From contig CAWDHQ010000001.1 of the NCBI GenBank assembly GCA_963802215.1, positions 1,364,001 to 1,428,000 of the forward strand: a stretch of DNA of 64,000 nt, in the 5' to 3' direction. How positions within the stretch are numbered: position 1 is the first letter of the stretch; each line of letters opens with the position of its first letter. The translations under genes and the position numbers were made by a program. Under the pieces are notes generated by a model. It was not told the origin of the DNA, made no database searches, and was given only the letters and a program-made list of their open reading frames with translations. The stretch comes from SHZI01 sp963802215 (GTDB lineage Bacteria; Pseudomonadota; Gammaproteobacteria; Steroidobacterales; GCA-2729495). Shown piece by piece: positions 8,465-17,344 of this stretch.

Positions 8465-9625
8465 ATGCCGCCGCCCTTCCCACCTGTCCACAGCAAGCTC
8501 CCGGATGTCGGCACCACGATCTTCACGGTCATGTCCCAGCTGGCCGCCGAGCATGGCGCCATCAACCTTTCCCAGGGTTTCCCGGACTTTCCTGCGCCGG
8601 CCGCGCTGCTCGACCGGGTCAGTCACCACCTGCGGGCCGGCCACAACCAGTACGCGCCCATGAGCGGGCTGCCAGCCCTGCGCGCGCAGATTGCGCGGAA
8701 GACCCTGGCCCTGTACGACCGCGCCATCGACCCGGATTCGGAGGTGACGGTCACCTCGGGCGCCACCGAGGCACTGTTCTGCGCCATCGAGGCCGTCGTG
8801 CAGGCGGGGGACGAAGTGCTGTGCCTGGACCCGGCCTACGACTCCTACGACCCGGCCATCCGCCTGGCCGGCGGCCGGGCGGTACACGTGCCGCTCCGCC
8901 AGCCGGACTTCAGCGTGGACTGGGACCGGGTGCGGGCGGCCGTCACGCCGCGCACCCGCCTGCTGATCCTGAACTCGCCCCACAACCCGACCGGCGCGGT
9001 GCTGTCGGCGGCGGACATGGCCGCACTCACGGCGCTCGTCCGGGATTCCCGCCTGCTGCTGCTCGGTGACGAGGTCTACGAGCACATCATCTTCGATGGA
9101 CGGCGCCACGAGAGCCTGCTGCGCTACCCGGAACTCGCCGAGCGCAGCCTGGTGGTGTCGTCCTTCGGCAAGACCTACCACGTAACCGGGTGGAAGATCG
9201 GCTACTGCGTGGCGCCGGCGGCGCTCACCCGGGAGTTCCGCCGTGTGCACCAGTTCGTGCAGTTCTGCGCTGTCACACCGATGCAGTGGGCGCTGGCGGA
9301 CTTCCTGGAGAGCGACCCCGGGCACTACCTGGACCTGGCGGCCTTCTACCAGGCCAGGCGCGACCGGTTCTGCGCGCTGCTGGCTCCGTCGCGCTTCCGC
9401 TTCACGCCGTCCGCAGGCACCTATTTCCAGCTGCTCGACTACAGCGCCATCACGGTTGAGGCTGACACGGCCTACGCGCGGCGCCTGACCATCGGGGCGG
9501 GCGTGGCCTGCATCCCGGTGTCGGTCTTCTCCGCGGCACCTCCTAACACACACCTCCTGCGCTTCTGCTTCGCCAAGGACCCGGCCACGCTGGAGCGGGC
9601 TGCGGAGATCCTGTGCGGAATCTGA
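8465..9625 (+). CDS. PLP aminotransferase, methionine aminotransferase (YbdL)-like
   Basis: Class I/II fold-type I aminotransferase of 386 residues. Visible features: NLSQGFPDFPAPAALLD, the HNQYAPMSGLPALR segment typical of YbdL and kynurenine aminotransferase-like enzymes, NSPHNPTGAVLS, GDEVYEHIIFDG and the PLP lysine K236 in SFGKTYHVTGWKIG. The open frame reaches back to 8405, but the family begins at the MPPPFPP segment, so I chose ATG 8465. Likely reaction: transfer of the amino group from methionine or aromatic amino acids to a 2-oxo acid. The substrate is inferred from family similarity. Confidence 0.85.
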   Translation: MPPPFPPVHSKLPDVGTTIFTVMSQLAAEHGAINLSQGFPDFPAPAALLDRVSHHLRAGHNQYAPMSGLPALRAQIARKTLALYDRAIDPDSEVTVTSGATEALFCAIEAVVQAGDEVLCLDPAYDSYDPAIRLAGGRAVHVPLRQPDFSVDWDRVRAAVTPRTRLLILNSPHNPTGAVLSAADMAALTALVRDSRLLLLGDEVYEHIIFDGRRHESLLRYPELAERSLVVSSFGKTYHVTGWKIGYCVAPAALTREFRRVHQFVQFCAVTPMQWALADFLESDPGHYLDLAAFYQARRDRFCALLAPSRFRFTPSAGTYFQLLDYSAITVEADTAYARRLTIGAGVACIPVSVFSAAPPNTHLLRFCFAKDPATLERAAEILCGI

Positions 9626-9661
9626 CCATCATGCCGACGCCCGACTGAATACAATATCCCC

Positions 9662-10408
9662 ATGCGCCGCCTGCTCGTCTTCCAGCACGTCCCCCACGAG
9701 ATCCTGGGCACCCTCGACCCGCTGCTGCGGGACCACGGCTTCCGCATCCGCTACGTCAACTTCGGCCGGCATCCCGACGCCGTACCCGACCTGGACCGGT
9801 ACTTCGGACTGATCGTCCTGGGCGGGCCCATGAACTGCGACGAGGTGACCCGCCACCGGCATCTCGCGACGGAAGTGGCGGCAATCCAGACGGCGGTGCG
9901 CGGCGGCAAGCCGGTCCTCGGCATCTGCCTCGGCTCCCAGCTGCTGGCGCGTGCCCTGGGGGCGGCGGTCAGGCCACATCACACGAAGGAGATCGGCTGG
10001 TACGACGTGAAACCCACGGACGAGGGGCGGCGGGACCCTCTCTTCCGCCACTTTGGCGAGGCCGAAAGGATCTTCCAGTGGCACGGTGACACCTTCGACA
10101 TCCCGCACGGTGCGGTGCACCTGGCCACGTCCGGCGCCTGCGCCCACCAGGCGTTCCGCTTCGGCCACAGCGCCTACGGCCTGCAGTTCCACCTGGAAGT
10201 GGACAAGCCGATGATCCACCGCTGGCTGCAGGCGCCGTCGAACCAGCGGGAACTGGCGGGATTGCAGGGCGTGATCGATCCCGAGGTGATCGCCAGGGAC
10301 ACGCCGGAGTACATCGACCGCTCCCGGGCGCTGGGGGATGCGGTGTTCGGGGAATTCGTCCAGTTGTTCCAGGGGCGCCGCCGCCGCACCGTGTTGCCGT
10401 CGCGATAA
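9662..10408 (+). CDS. Class I glutamine amidotransferase (GMP synthase-like)
   Basis: A 248-residue stand-alone GATase1 domain. The catalytic triad is visible: C89 in GICLGSQLLARALG, H177 and E179 in GLQFHLEVD. LGGPMNCDE near the N-terminus gives the oxyanion strand. Related free-standing proteins deaminate glutamine or hydrolyse gamma-glutamyl bonds; no partner synthase domain is next to it. It starts 36 bp after the aminotransferase on the same strand, so a short operon with it and the downstream aldo/keto reductase is possible. Confidence 0.8.
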   Translation: MRRLLVFQHVPHEILGTLDPLLRDHGFRIRYVNFGRHPDAVPDLDRYFGLIVLGGPMNCDEVTRHRHLATEVAAIQTAVRGGKPVLGICLGSQLLARALGAAVRPHHTKEIGWYDVKPTDEGRRDPLFRHFGEAERIFQWHGDTFDIPHGAVHLATSGACAHQAFRFGHSAYGLQFHLEVDKPMIHRWLQAPSNQRELAGLQGVIDPEVIARDTPEYIDRSRALGDAVFGEFVQLFQGRRRRTVLPSR

Positions 10409-10424
10409 CCGGGGAGACCGACCC

Positions 10425-11354
10425 ATGACCGACCGTCGGACATTTCTCGCACAGCTTGCTGCCGTCACGGTTGTCGGCGGCACCGCACTCACCGGCCGCG
10501 CCAGCAACGTGCCCGGGCCCGGAGCGCCGCCGGCACGGCTCCTCACCCGCACGATCCCGTCGAGCGGCGAGGCCCTGCCCGTGATCGGCATGGGCACGTC
10601 CCGCACCTTCGACGTGGCCGACGACCCCGCCACGCTCCGGCCGCTGGCGGACGTCGTGCGCGCCCTCACGGACGGCGGCGGCACGCTGATCGACTCGTCG
10701 CCGATGTACGGGAGGGCGGAGGCCGTCACCGGCCGGCTGCTCCGGGACCTGGGTCAGCCCCGCGCATTCATCGCCACCAAGGTCTGGGCCGACGGGAAGG
10801 ACGCGGGCATCCGGCAGATGGAGGAGTCCTTCCGCCTGCTGGGCGTCCCGCGCATGGACCTGATGCAGGTCCACAACCTGCGGGACTGGCGCACCCAGCT
10901 CACCACCCTGCGCGAGTGGAAAAAATCAGGCCGAATTCGGTACCTCGGCATAACCACCTCACGCAAGGAGCAGTTCGAGGAGTTTGCCGCGGTGATGCGC
11001 GCCGAGCCGCTCGACTTCGTGCAGCTCAACTACAGCCTGGGCGAGCGCGAGGCAGACCGTGTGTTACTGCCGCTCGCCAGTGACCGGGGAATGGCTGTGC
11101 TGGTCAACCGCCCCTACATGCGCGCCGAGCTGTTCAGCCGCGTCCGCGGCAAGGCCCTGCCCGCCTGGGCCGCCGAGTTCGACTGCACGTCCTGGGGCCA
11201 GTTTTTCATGAAGTTCATCGTGGCCCACCCGGCCGTCACCTGCGTGATTCCGGCGACGACCAGCGCCAGGAACATGCGGGACAACCTGGCAGGCGGGATG
11301 GGCCGCCTGCCCGATGAAGCTGTGCGGCAGCGGATGGTCGCGGAGTTCGGCTGA
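10425..11354 (+). CDS. Tat-exported aldo/keto reductase family protein
   Basis: A 309-residue protein with a twin-arginine signal (TDRRTFLAQLAAVTVVGG) followed by an aldo/keto reductase barrel: VIGMGTSRTFDV, LIDSSPMYGRAEAVTG (the DxxxxY catalytic segment), FIATKVW, MDLMQVHNL, YLGITTS and a C-terminal PATTSARNMRDN cofactor segment. AKRs are usually cytosolic NADPH enzymes, so a Tat signal implies a periplasmic member carried out folded, possibly with bound cofactor. The ATG 10425 has GGGGAG 10 bp upstream. Confidence 0.82.
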   Translation: MTDRRTFLAQLAAVTVVGGTALTGRASNVPGPGAPPARLLTRTIPSSGEALPVIGMGTSRTFDVADDPATLRPLADVVRALTDGGGTLIDSSPMYGRAEAVTGRLLRDLGQPRAFIATKVWADGKDAGIRQMEESFRLLGVPRMDLMQVHNLRDWRTQLTTLREWKKSGRIRYLGITTSRKEQFEEFAAVMRAEPLDFVQLNYSLGEREADRVLLPLASDRGMAVLVNRPYMRAELFSRVRGKALPAWAAEFDCTSWGQFFMKFIVAHPAVTCVIPATTSARNMRDNLAGGMGRLPDEAVRQRMVAEFG

Positions 11355-11499
11355 ACTCACGGTCCCAGGCCCTATGGCGTTATGTCGCGGCTTGAAATGC
11401 CGCGTTTGCGCCGCCAGTTACGTTGGGTGGCTCGCTCCCTCCGCAGGGGCTACCATCATCCAACGTTCCTGCCCCGCGCCCAAACCCGAGGACTGCCGA

Positions 11500-13968
11500 G
11501 TGAGCGTCATCCCCGCCGAGGCCGCCGCCCCCGCCCCTGCCAGGACCCGGTCCGCCGGCGCCGGGCTGGCCCGGGTGGACCTGCCCGTGCGGGGAATGAC
11601 CTGCAGTGCCTGCGCCACCCGCCTCGAGAAGGCCCTTGGAATGGTTCCCGGCGTGGGCGCCGCGGCAGTGAACTTTGCCGTCGAGCGTGCCGACGTCACC
11701 TACGACCCGGCGACACTCGCCGTACCAGCCATCGCGGACGCCATCGTCAAGGCCGGTTTCGAGGTACCCACCGAGACCTTCTCCTTTCCCGTCGAGGGGA
11801 TGACCTGCAGCGCCTGCTCGACGCGCGTGGAGAAGGCCCTGCGCCAGGTGCCGGGCGTGATCGAGGCCAACGTCAACCTTGCCATCGAGCGGGCGGACAT
11901 TCGCGCGATCCCGGGCACCGCCCGCCTTTCCGAGCTCGCGGACGCGGTGACGAAGGCCGGCTACGGCGCACGGATCGAGTCGCCGGCGGCCTCCCAGGCC
12001 CAGGCCGAGGAAGAGCACCGCCAGCGGGACCAGGCGCAGCTTCGCCGGGAACTCCTGATCCTGCTCGTCTCCGCGGCCTTCGCCGCGCCCCTGCTGTTCC
12101 AGATGGGCGCCATGTCCCTCAACCTGCACTGGCACCTGCCGGCCTGGGTGGAACTGCTGCTGGCCACGCCGGTGCAGTTCGTGATCGGCGCCCGCTTCTA
12201 CCGGTCCGCCTGGAAAGCCATCAAGGCCCGCTCCGGCAACATGGACGTGCTCGTCGTGCTGGGCACGACCGCGGCCTACGGCTACAGCCTGTACCTGCTC
12301 GCCACGCTGGGCCTCGACGGCGCCATGGGCCAGCTGTACTTCGAGGCCTCGGTGATCATCATCACGCTGGTCCTGCTGGGCAAGTTCCTCGAGTCGAAGG
12401 CCAAGCGCGGCACGACCGCGGCAATCCGCCAGTTGATGGACCTGCGACCGCAGACCGCCCGCCTCCGGCGGGCCGACGGCGCAGAACAGGAAGTGCCGAT
12501 CAACGAGGTGCGGGCAGGCGATCTCGTGGTGGTCCGGCCGGGCGAGCGCGTGCCGGTCGACGGCGAGGTAGTGGCCGGCCGCAGCGAGCTGGACGAGTCG
12601 CTGATCACCGGCGAAAGCCTGCCGGTGGACAAGCAGCCGGGCAGCAAGGTCACCGGCGGCGCCATCAACGGCACCGGCCTGCTGGAGGTCCGCGCCACCG
12701 CCGTGGGCGCCGACTCCACCCTCGCCCGGATCATCCGGCTCGTGGAGAACGCCCAGGGCGGCAAGGCGCCCGTGCAGCGCCTCGTGGACCAGATCAGCGC
12801 CATCTTCGTGCCGATTGTCGTGATACTGGCCATCATCACTTTCATCGGCTGGTTCACCGTCACCGGTAATTTCGAGCAGGCCTTCGTCTCCGCCGTCGCG
12901 GTGCTGGTGATCGCGTGCCCCTGCGCGCTGGGCCTCGCGACGCCGACCGCCATCATGACCGGCACCGGCGCGGCCGCGCGGGCCGGCATCCTGATCAAGG
13001 ACGTGGAGTCCCTCGAGCGGGCCCACCGGCTGGACACCATCGTCTTCGACAAGACCGGCACGCTCACGGCCGGCCGGGCCACGCTGGTCGGCACCGCCCC
13101 GCTGCGGGGGACGGATGACGAACTGGTGCAGCTCGCCGCATCGGTCCAGCACGGGAGCGAGCATCCGCTCGCCCGGGCGATACTCGAGGCTGCCGGGCAG
13201 CGGCAGCTGCCGCGTTCGCCCGTCACGGATTTCCGCAGCCACACGGGCCGCGGTGTCAGCGGCACCGTCGCCGGCCGCGAGATCTTCATTGGCAACACCC
13301 GGCTGCTCGACGAGCAGGGCATCGCCATGGGCAAGGCCGGAGAACTCGTCCGGGACTGGGAGCGCCTGGGACGGACCGCGGTCTTCCTGGCCGACAGCGA
13401 CGGCGTGCTGGGCGTGCTCGCCATCGCTGATCCGCTGCGGCCGGAGGCGCTCGAGGCCGTGGCAGCCCTCCGGAAGATGGGCGTGCGCACGCTGATGCTG
13501 TCCGGCGATGCGGAACTCGTGGCAGCCGCCGTCGGCCGGGAAGCCGGCGTGGACGAGGCCCGGGGCGCCATCCGGCCGGAGGGCAAGGCCGAGGCCATCG
13601 AGCAGCTTCGCGCCGCCGGCCGCGTGGTCGGCATGCTCGGCGACGGCATCAACGACGCGCCGGCACTGGCGGCCGCCGACGTGGGCATCGCCATGGGAAC
13701 CGGCACGGACATCGCGATGGAAACGGCGGGCGTGACCCTGATGCGGCCGGATCCGCGCCTGGTGGCCGGCGCCATCGACGCCAGCCGGGCCACGTTCCGC
13801 AAGATCAAGCAGAACCTGTTCTGGGCCTTCATTTACAATGTCATCGGCATTCCGCTGGCAGCCTTTGGCTACCTGAGCCCGGCCCTGGCGGGTGCTGCCA
13901 TGGCGATGAGCAGCGTAAGCGTCGTCACCAATTCACTGTTGTTGCGCCGCTGGCGCCCGCGGAAGTGA
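11500..13968 (+). CDS. copA: Copper-exporting P1B-type ATPase CopA-like
   Basis: Inner-membrane Cu(+) efflux pump of 822 residues. Two N-terminal heavy-metal domains carry GMTCSACATR (C35, C38) and GMTCSACSTR (C103, C106). The core shows TGES in the actuator domain, the membrane copper motif CPC (C473, C475), the phosphorylation motif DKTGTLT (D517), SEHPLARAI and GDGINDAPALAAADVGIAMG. I start at GTG 11500 because GAGGA lies 7 bp upstream. The frame is open back to 11314, but that part overlaps the preceding gene and lacks family features. A CopZ-like chaperone gene follows. Confidence 0.93.
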   Translation: MSVIPAEAAAPAPARTRSAGAGLARVDLPVRGMTCSACATRLEKALGMVPGVGAAAVNFAVERADVTYDPATLAVPAIADAIVKAGFEVPTETFSFPVEGMTCSACSTRVEKALRQVPGVIEANVNLAIERADIRAIPGTARLSELADAVTKAGYGARIESPAASQAQAEEEHRQRDQAQLRRELLILLVSAAFAAPLLFQMGAMSLNLHWHLPAWVELLLATPVQFVIGARFYRSAWKAIKARSGNMDVLVVLGTTAAYGYSLYLLATLGLDGAMGQLYFEASVIIITLVLLGKFLESKAKRGTTAAIRQLMDLRPQTARLRRADGAEQEVPINEVRAGDLVVVRPGERVPVDGEVVAGRSELDESLITGESLPVDKQPGSKVTGGAINGTGLLEVRATAVGADSTLARIIRLVENAQGGKAPVQRLVDQISAIFVPIVVILAIITFIGWFTVTGNFEQAFVSAVAVLVIACPCALGLATPTAIMTGTGAAARAGILIKDVESLERAHRLDTIVFDKTGTLTAGRATLVGTAPLRGTDDELVQLAASVQHGSEHPLARAILEAAGQRQLPRSPVTDFRSHTGRGVSGTVAGREIFIGNTRLLDEQGIAMGKAGELVRDWERLGRTAVFLADSDGVLGVLAIADPLRPEALEAVAALRKMGVRTLMLSGDAELVAAAVGREAGVDEARGAIRPEGKAEAIEQLRAAGRVVGMLGDGINDAPALAAADVGIAMGTGTDIAMETAGVTLMRPDPRLVAGAIDASRATFRKIKQNLFWAFIYNVIGIPLAAFGYLSPALAGAAMAMSSVSVVTNSLLLRRWRPRK

Positions 13969-14002
13969 TGAGACAACCATGATGACCGGAGGACGAAATC
14001 TC

Positions 14003-14209
14003 ATGAAAGCGGAGTTCAAGGTATCGGGCATGACCTGCGGCGGCTGCGAGCGGAGCGTGCAGAATGCGCTGACCAGCCACAAGGGAGTCACGGCTGCGAA
14101 GGCAGACCGGACGAGCGGAACGGTAGCCGTGGAATTCGACCCCGCCCAGATCGAGCAGGCCGCCCTGGCCAAGGCCATCACGGCCGCCGGGTTCCAGGTC
14201 GCCGCTTAG
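14003..14209 (+). CDS. copZ: Copper chaperone CopZ-like heavy-metal domain protein
   Basis: A 68-residue single HMA domain starting MKAEFKVSGMTCGGC, with metal ligands C12 and C15 in GMTCGGC. Such proteins carry Cu(+) in the cytosol to CopA. It starts 34 bp after the ATPase gene on the same strand. GAGGACG precedes the ATG at 14003. An ATG at 13979 would add eight residues with no family match. The stop is 7 bp before a GTAG palindrome. Confidence 0.88.
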   Translation: MKAEFKVSGMTCGGCERSVQNALTSHKGVTAAKADRTSGTVAVEFDPAQIEQAALAKAITAAGFQVAA

Positions 14210-14216
14210 TCGTGAT

Positions 14217-14309
14217 GTAGGAGCGGCTTCAGCCGCGACCAGGATTCCCCCTCTGTCGCTGAGACGCTCCTGCCGGGGGAATCCTGGTCGCGGCTGAAGC
14301 CGCTCCTAC
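14217..14309. repeat. GTAG palindromic element (REP-like), 93 bp
   Basis: Near-perfect inverted repeat with 35-nt arms starting GTAGGAGCGGCTTCAGCCGC and a 23-nt centre, lying between the convergent copZ and MFS genes. The arm sequence recurs, complete or as a half copy, at 20997-21086, 27787, 42255, 43510 and six sites in the NRPS genes. It is a likely bidirectional terminator and a member of a dispersed family. Confidence 0.9.
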
Positions 14310-14312
14310 ACG

Positions 14313-15671
14313 TTAGTGGGCGCCGCCCATGAACCCGCCGCCGCGGGTCATCGGCCCGGGCGCCTTCCAGCGCACCCAGATTGCATAGAGCACCACGATC
14401 ACCGTGATACCGCCGACCATCTCGAACACCGCGTGGGGGCCAATGGCGTCGTAGAGCCGGCCGCCGACGGCGGTACAGAACAGGATCCCGATCGCGCCGG
14501 ACATGTTGAACAGGCCCACCACGGCGCCGCGGGATTCCTTGGGCGCTTCCTGACCGATCAGCGTGGCCGCACCAACGAAGGCGCTGATCTGGCCGATGCC
14601 GAGGAGTATGAAAAAGACCAGTGACTCCTTGGCGAGCGGGTCGTCGACGAGGTCGGTGAACAGGAAGCCCAGTGCCGCGAGCGTCATGCAGATGACCGTG
14701 CCGGTCACCCGATTCACCTTGTCCAGCATGTAGCCCATGATCGGCAGCCAGAGGAGTCCCGCTCCGGTGGCCGCCGCGAACAGCAGCCGGCCCTGGGCGG
14801 ATGCTGCGGCCGGGTCCATGCCCGCGGCCATGGCCGCATTGGTGCCCCAGAGGTTGACGAACGTGCCAATCACCACCAGGTCGCCCCGGGCGATGAAGGC
14901 GCAGGCGTAGGCCAGGGCGATGCGCGGATTGCGGGCCGCTGCGAAGCCGCTGGTGACCAGCTGGCGAAGCGGCAGGCGCTCCTCCCGGTTGACAGCAGTG
15001 CCCTTCTTCAGGCCCGTGGCCACCACGATGGCTGAAATGAAGCAGAGCCCCGCCACGATGAAGTGCGTGATGTAGCCCGCCGCTTCGGGTGTGAAGCCCC
15101 GCTGGACGAACGTCCGCATCAGGCCCCCGAGACCGATCGTGAGGACGATGACGCCCAGCCCATTGAGAGTGCCGACGAGCGCCGTGGCCTTGCCCCGGGA
15201 CACGTTGGCCGGGTAGTCCGCCACGACCGTCTGCAGCATGGCCGTGGCCAGCCCGATGCCCAGCGCGTAAACGACCCGGTAGCCCGTCAGCTCCGTCACC
15301 GAATCCGCGAAGGGATACAGGGCATAGGCAATGGCCATGAACACGAAGCCCACGGCGAACACCTGTCGTCGCCCGATGCGGTCCGCCAGGATGCCTGCGG
15401 GCGCAAAGACGAGCAGCAGGGCCACCTCGGTCCAGGCCGCCAGGTCGCCGGAGATCTGGCCCTGCTCGCCGGCCGGGATCTTCAGGTAGACATTGAGAAC
15501 ATAGGGCGTGCCGACGCCGATGAACGCCAGCAGGCCGATGGCCGTGAAGGCGCCATACAGCAGTGTGCCAAAGTTGGTGCGGCTGATGCCCTCGGCAAGC
15601 TCGACGAAGAGGAACTTCCGGGCGATCGCTGTACCCGTGGCTGGAAACGCGGCGGATTCAGGTGAAGACAT
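14313..15671 (-). CDS. MFS transporter
   Basis: A 452-residue major facilitator protein with about 12 hydrophobic segments. The family loop between helices 2 and 3 is seen as GILADRIGRRQVFAVG. It is clearly related to the MFS at 18407-19777 (compare GTPYVLNVYLKIPAGEQG with MQPYVFNEILKIPLDEQG), so the two probably arose by duplication. The start overlaps the end of the aldehyde dehydrogenase gene upstream by 14 bp, indicating one transcript. Substrate unknown; the neighbours suggest an organic acid or terpenoid/steroid-like compound, which is inference. Confidence 0.85.
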   Translation of the reverse strand: MSSPESAAFPATGTAIARKFLFVELAEGISRTNFGTLLYGAFTAIGLLAFIGVGTPYVLNVYLKIPAGEQGQISGDLAAWTEVALLLVFAPAGILADRIGRRQVFAVGFVFMAIAYALYPFADSVTELTGYRVVYALGIGLATAMLQTVVADYPANVSRGKATALVGTLNGLGVIVLTIGLGGLMRTFVQRGFTPEAAGYITHFIVAGLCFISAIVVATGLKKGTAVNREERLPLRQLVTSGFAAARNPRIALAYACAFIARGDLVVIGTFVNLWGTNAAMAAGMDPAAASAQGRLLFAAATGAGLLWLPIMGYMLDKVNRVTGTVICMTLAALGFLFTDLVDDPLAKESLVFFILLGIGQISAFVGAATLIGQEAPKESRGAVVGLFNMSGAIGILFCTAVGGRLYDAIGPHAVFEMVGGITVIVVLYAIWVRWKAPGPMTRGGGFMGGAH

Positions 15672-17109
15672 GTATCGCCTTGCTGTGGGTGTAGCTCAGC
15701 AACTCCTCCAGGCACTCCTCGCGCCCGAGGCCGCTGTTCTTCCAACCCCCGAACGGCGTGCCGACGAAATGCCGGGCCGTGGTATTGATCCAGACGAAGC
15801 CGGACTGAAGCTTGCGGGCGAAGGTCATGGCCGCTTTCAGGTCATGGGTCCAGACGCCCGACGCCAGGCCGTATTCAGTCGCGTTGGCCATCGCGATCGC
15901 TTCTTCCTGGGTCTTCCACTTCAGGATGGAGAGAATGGGCCCGAAGATCTCCTCGCGCGCCACCCGCATGCTCATCGTCACGTCACCATACACGGTAGGG
16001 CGGAGCCAGTAGCCGCGGCGAAATGCCTCACCCGCCGGTCGCTCGCCGCCCGTAAGCAGCTTCGCCCCGTCCTGGCGGGCGGATTCGACAAAGGACAGCA
16101 CCCGCCTGTAGTGGGCGGCGGAGTTCAGCGGGCCCATCTGGGACGCGGGATCGAGGGCGTCGCCGACCTTGATGGCCGACACCTGCGCCACCACCCGCTC
16201 GACGACCTCTTCGTAGAGGGATTCGTGGACGAGCAGCCGGCTGTTGGAGCCGCAGGACTGGCCCGCCCAGGCGAAGTTCATGCCGCCGACGGCGGCCCTG
16301 GAGACCGTGGCAGGGTCGGCGTCCGGGCAGACGATCATCGGATTCTTGCCGCCCAATTCCAGCGACACGTGCTTCACGGCCACCTCGGCCGCGGAACGCT
16401 GGATTGCCAGCCCGGTCTGCACGGATCCCGTGAAGCCGATGCGCCAGATCCGGGGGTGGCGCACCAGCGCATCCCCCGTCGGCAGGCCGGGACCGTGCAC
16501 GATGTTCACCACGCCCGGCGGGAGAATGTCCCGGCAGATCTCGCCCATCAGCGTGCCGGTGAGCGGACTCGTCTCCGGCGTCTTTACGATCACCGTGTTG
16601 CCTGCCATCAGGGGGGCAGCCAGGTGCGCGGCCGCAAAGAGGAACGGATGATTGAACGGCACGATGCGCGCAACCACCCCGTAGGGCTCACGGATCGAGA
16701 AGTGGATGCCGTCCTTCGAGGCCGGCACGCTGTCGCCCTTCATCTCCGTGCCGTAGCCCGCGAAGAGGTCGATGTAGTTGGCAGCCACCTCCACATCGCG
16801 CCCAAGGCTGCCTACCGTGTTGCCGGTGTCGGCCGCCTCCATCGGCACGATTTCCGGGGCCCGGGCCTTCATCGCGGCCCCGAGCCTGCGGAGCAGGTCG
16901 CGCCGCTCCCAGATGGTGGTATCCGCCCAGGCTGGCTGGGCCGTCTCGGCGGCCAGCACCGCGTCGTGGACGTCCTCGACGGTGCCGACGGGAACCCGGC
17001 CGTGCACCTCCTCCGTGCCCGGATTGACGGACTCGATCCACTGACCCGAACGGCCGGGTACGAACTGCCCGCCGATGTACATCAAGCGATCGCCAAATTT
17101 GCCGGACAT
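15658..17109 (-). CDS. NAD(P)-dependent aldehyde dehydrogenase
   Basis: A 483-residue ALDH superfamily enzyme oxidising an aldehyde to the acid. The catalytic cysteine is C286 in GQSCGSNS, with the general-base glutamate about 34 residues earlier in SLELGGKNPMIV. Other marks are the cofactor segment IVPFNHPFLFAAAHLAAPL, GFTGSVQTG and the C-terminal EEIFGPILSI and PFGGWKNSGLGRE. It resembles betaine-aldehyde/lactaldehyde-type ALDHs; the true substrate is unknown. It is transcribed with the downstream MFS gene. A 130-bp upstream stretch holds a likely promoter and a decayed REP arm near 17211. Confidence 0.88.
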   Translation of the reverse strand: MSGKFGDRLMYIGGQFVPGRSGQWIESVNPGTEEVHGRVPVGTVEDVHDAVLAAETAQPAWADTTIWERRDLLRRLGAAMKARAPEIVPMEAADTGNTVGSLGRDVEVAANYIDLFAGYGTEMKGDSVPASKDGIHFSIREPYGVVARIVPFNHPFLFAAAHLAAPLMAGNTVIVKTPETSPLTGTLMGEICRDILPPGVVNIVHGPGLPTGDALVRHPRIWRIGFTGSVQTGLAIQRSAAEVAVKHVSLELGGKNPMIVCPDADPATVSRAAVGGMNFAWAGQSCGSNSRLLVHESLYEEVVERVVAQVSAIKVGDALDPASQMGPLNSAAHYRRVLSFVESARQDGAKLLTGGERPAGEAFRRGYWLRPTVYGDVTMSMRVAREEIFGPILSILKWKTQEEAIAMANATEYGLASGVWTHDLKAAMTFARKLQSGFVWINTTARHFVGTPFGGWKNSGLGREECLEELLSYTHSKAIHVFT

Positions 17110-17237
17110 GCGCAGGAAACCCCTTTTAATTCAACCGGTATTGTGGGGGACCGCGGGACCGGCAGGAGTCCGGGGATGCCGCTATGTCCACCTACCGGCG
17201 CAATCCGGACCCTGCAGGAGCGCCTTCACGGCGAACC

Positions 17238-17344
17238 AATGGGGACATGCCTATTTTCCCCGGCCCGCCAGCGGCAATGAAGGGGACTGCCCGGATTCCC
17301 CGGCCCGCCACTGGCGGGCCGGGGAAAATAGGCATGTCCCCATT
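17238..17344. repeat. Large inverted repeat, GGGGACATGCCT family
   Basis: Two perfect 34-nt arms (outer end AATGGGGACATGCCTATTTT) enclose 39 nt that contain a further CCCCGGCCCGCCA copy. The right arm reaches into the last codon region of the DUF1838 gene, whose TAA stop is at 17343-17345. The core is shared with 7241-7295. Confidence 0.85.

Noticed and set aside
11380..13242. A 620-codon open frame antisense to the copper ATPase
   Set aside because: The plus strand encodes every P-type ATPase motif; the antisense product has no recognisable domain.
17211..17232. A further GTAG element before the aldehyde dehydrogenase gene
   Set aside because: Only one decayed arm (CAGGAGCGCCTTCACGGCG) is visible and no partner arm, so it is noted as a possible relic only.
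15508..17280. A 590-codon plus-strand frame over the aldehyde dehydrogenase gene
   Set aside because: The minus strand has the full ALDH with catalytic Cys and Glu; the plus product is His/Arg-rich noise.
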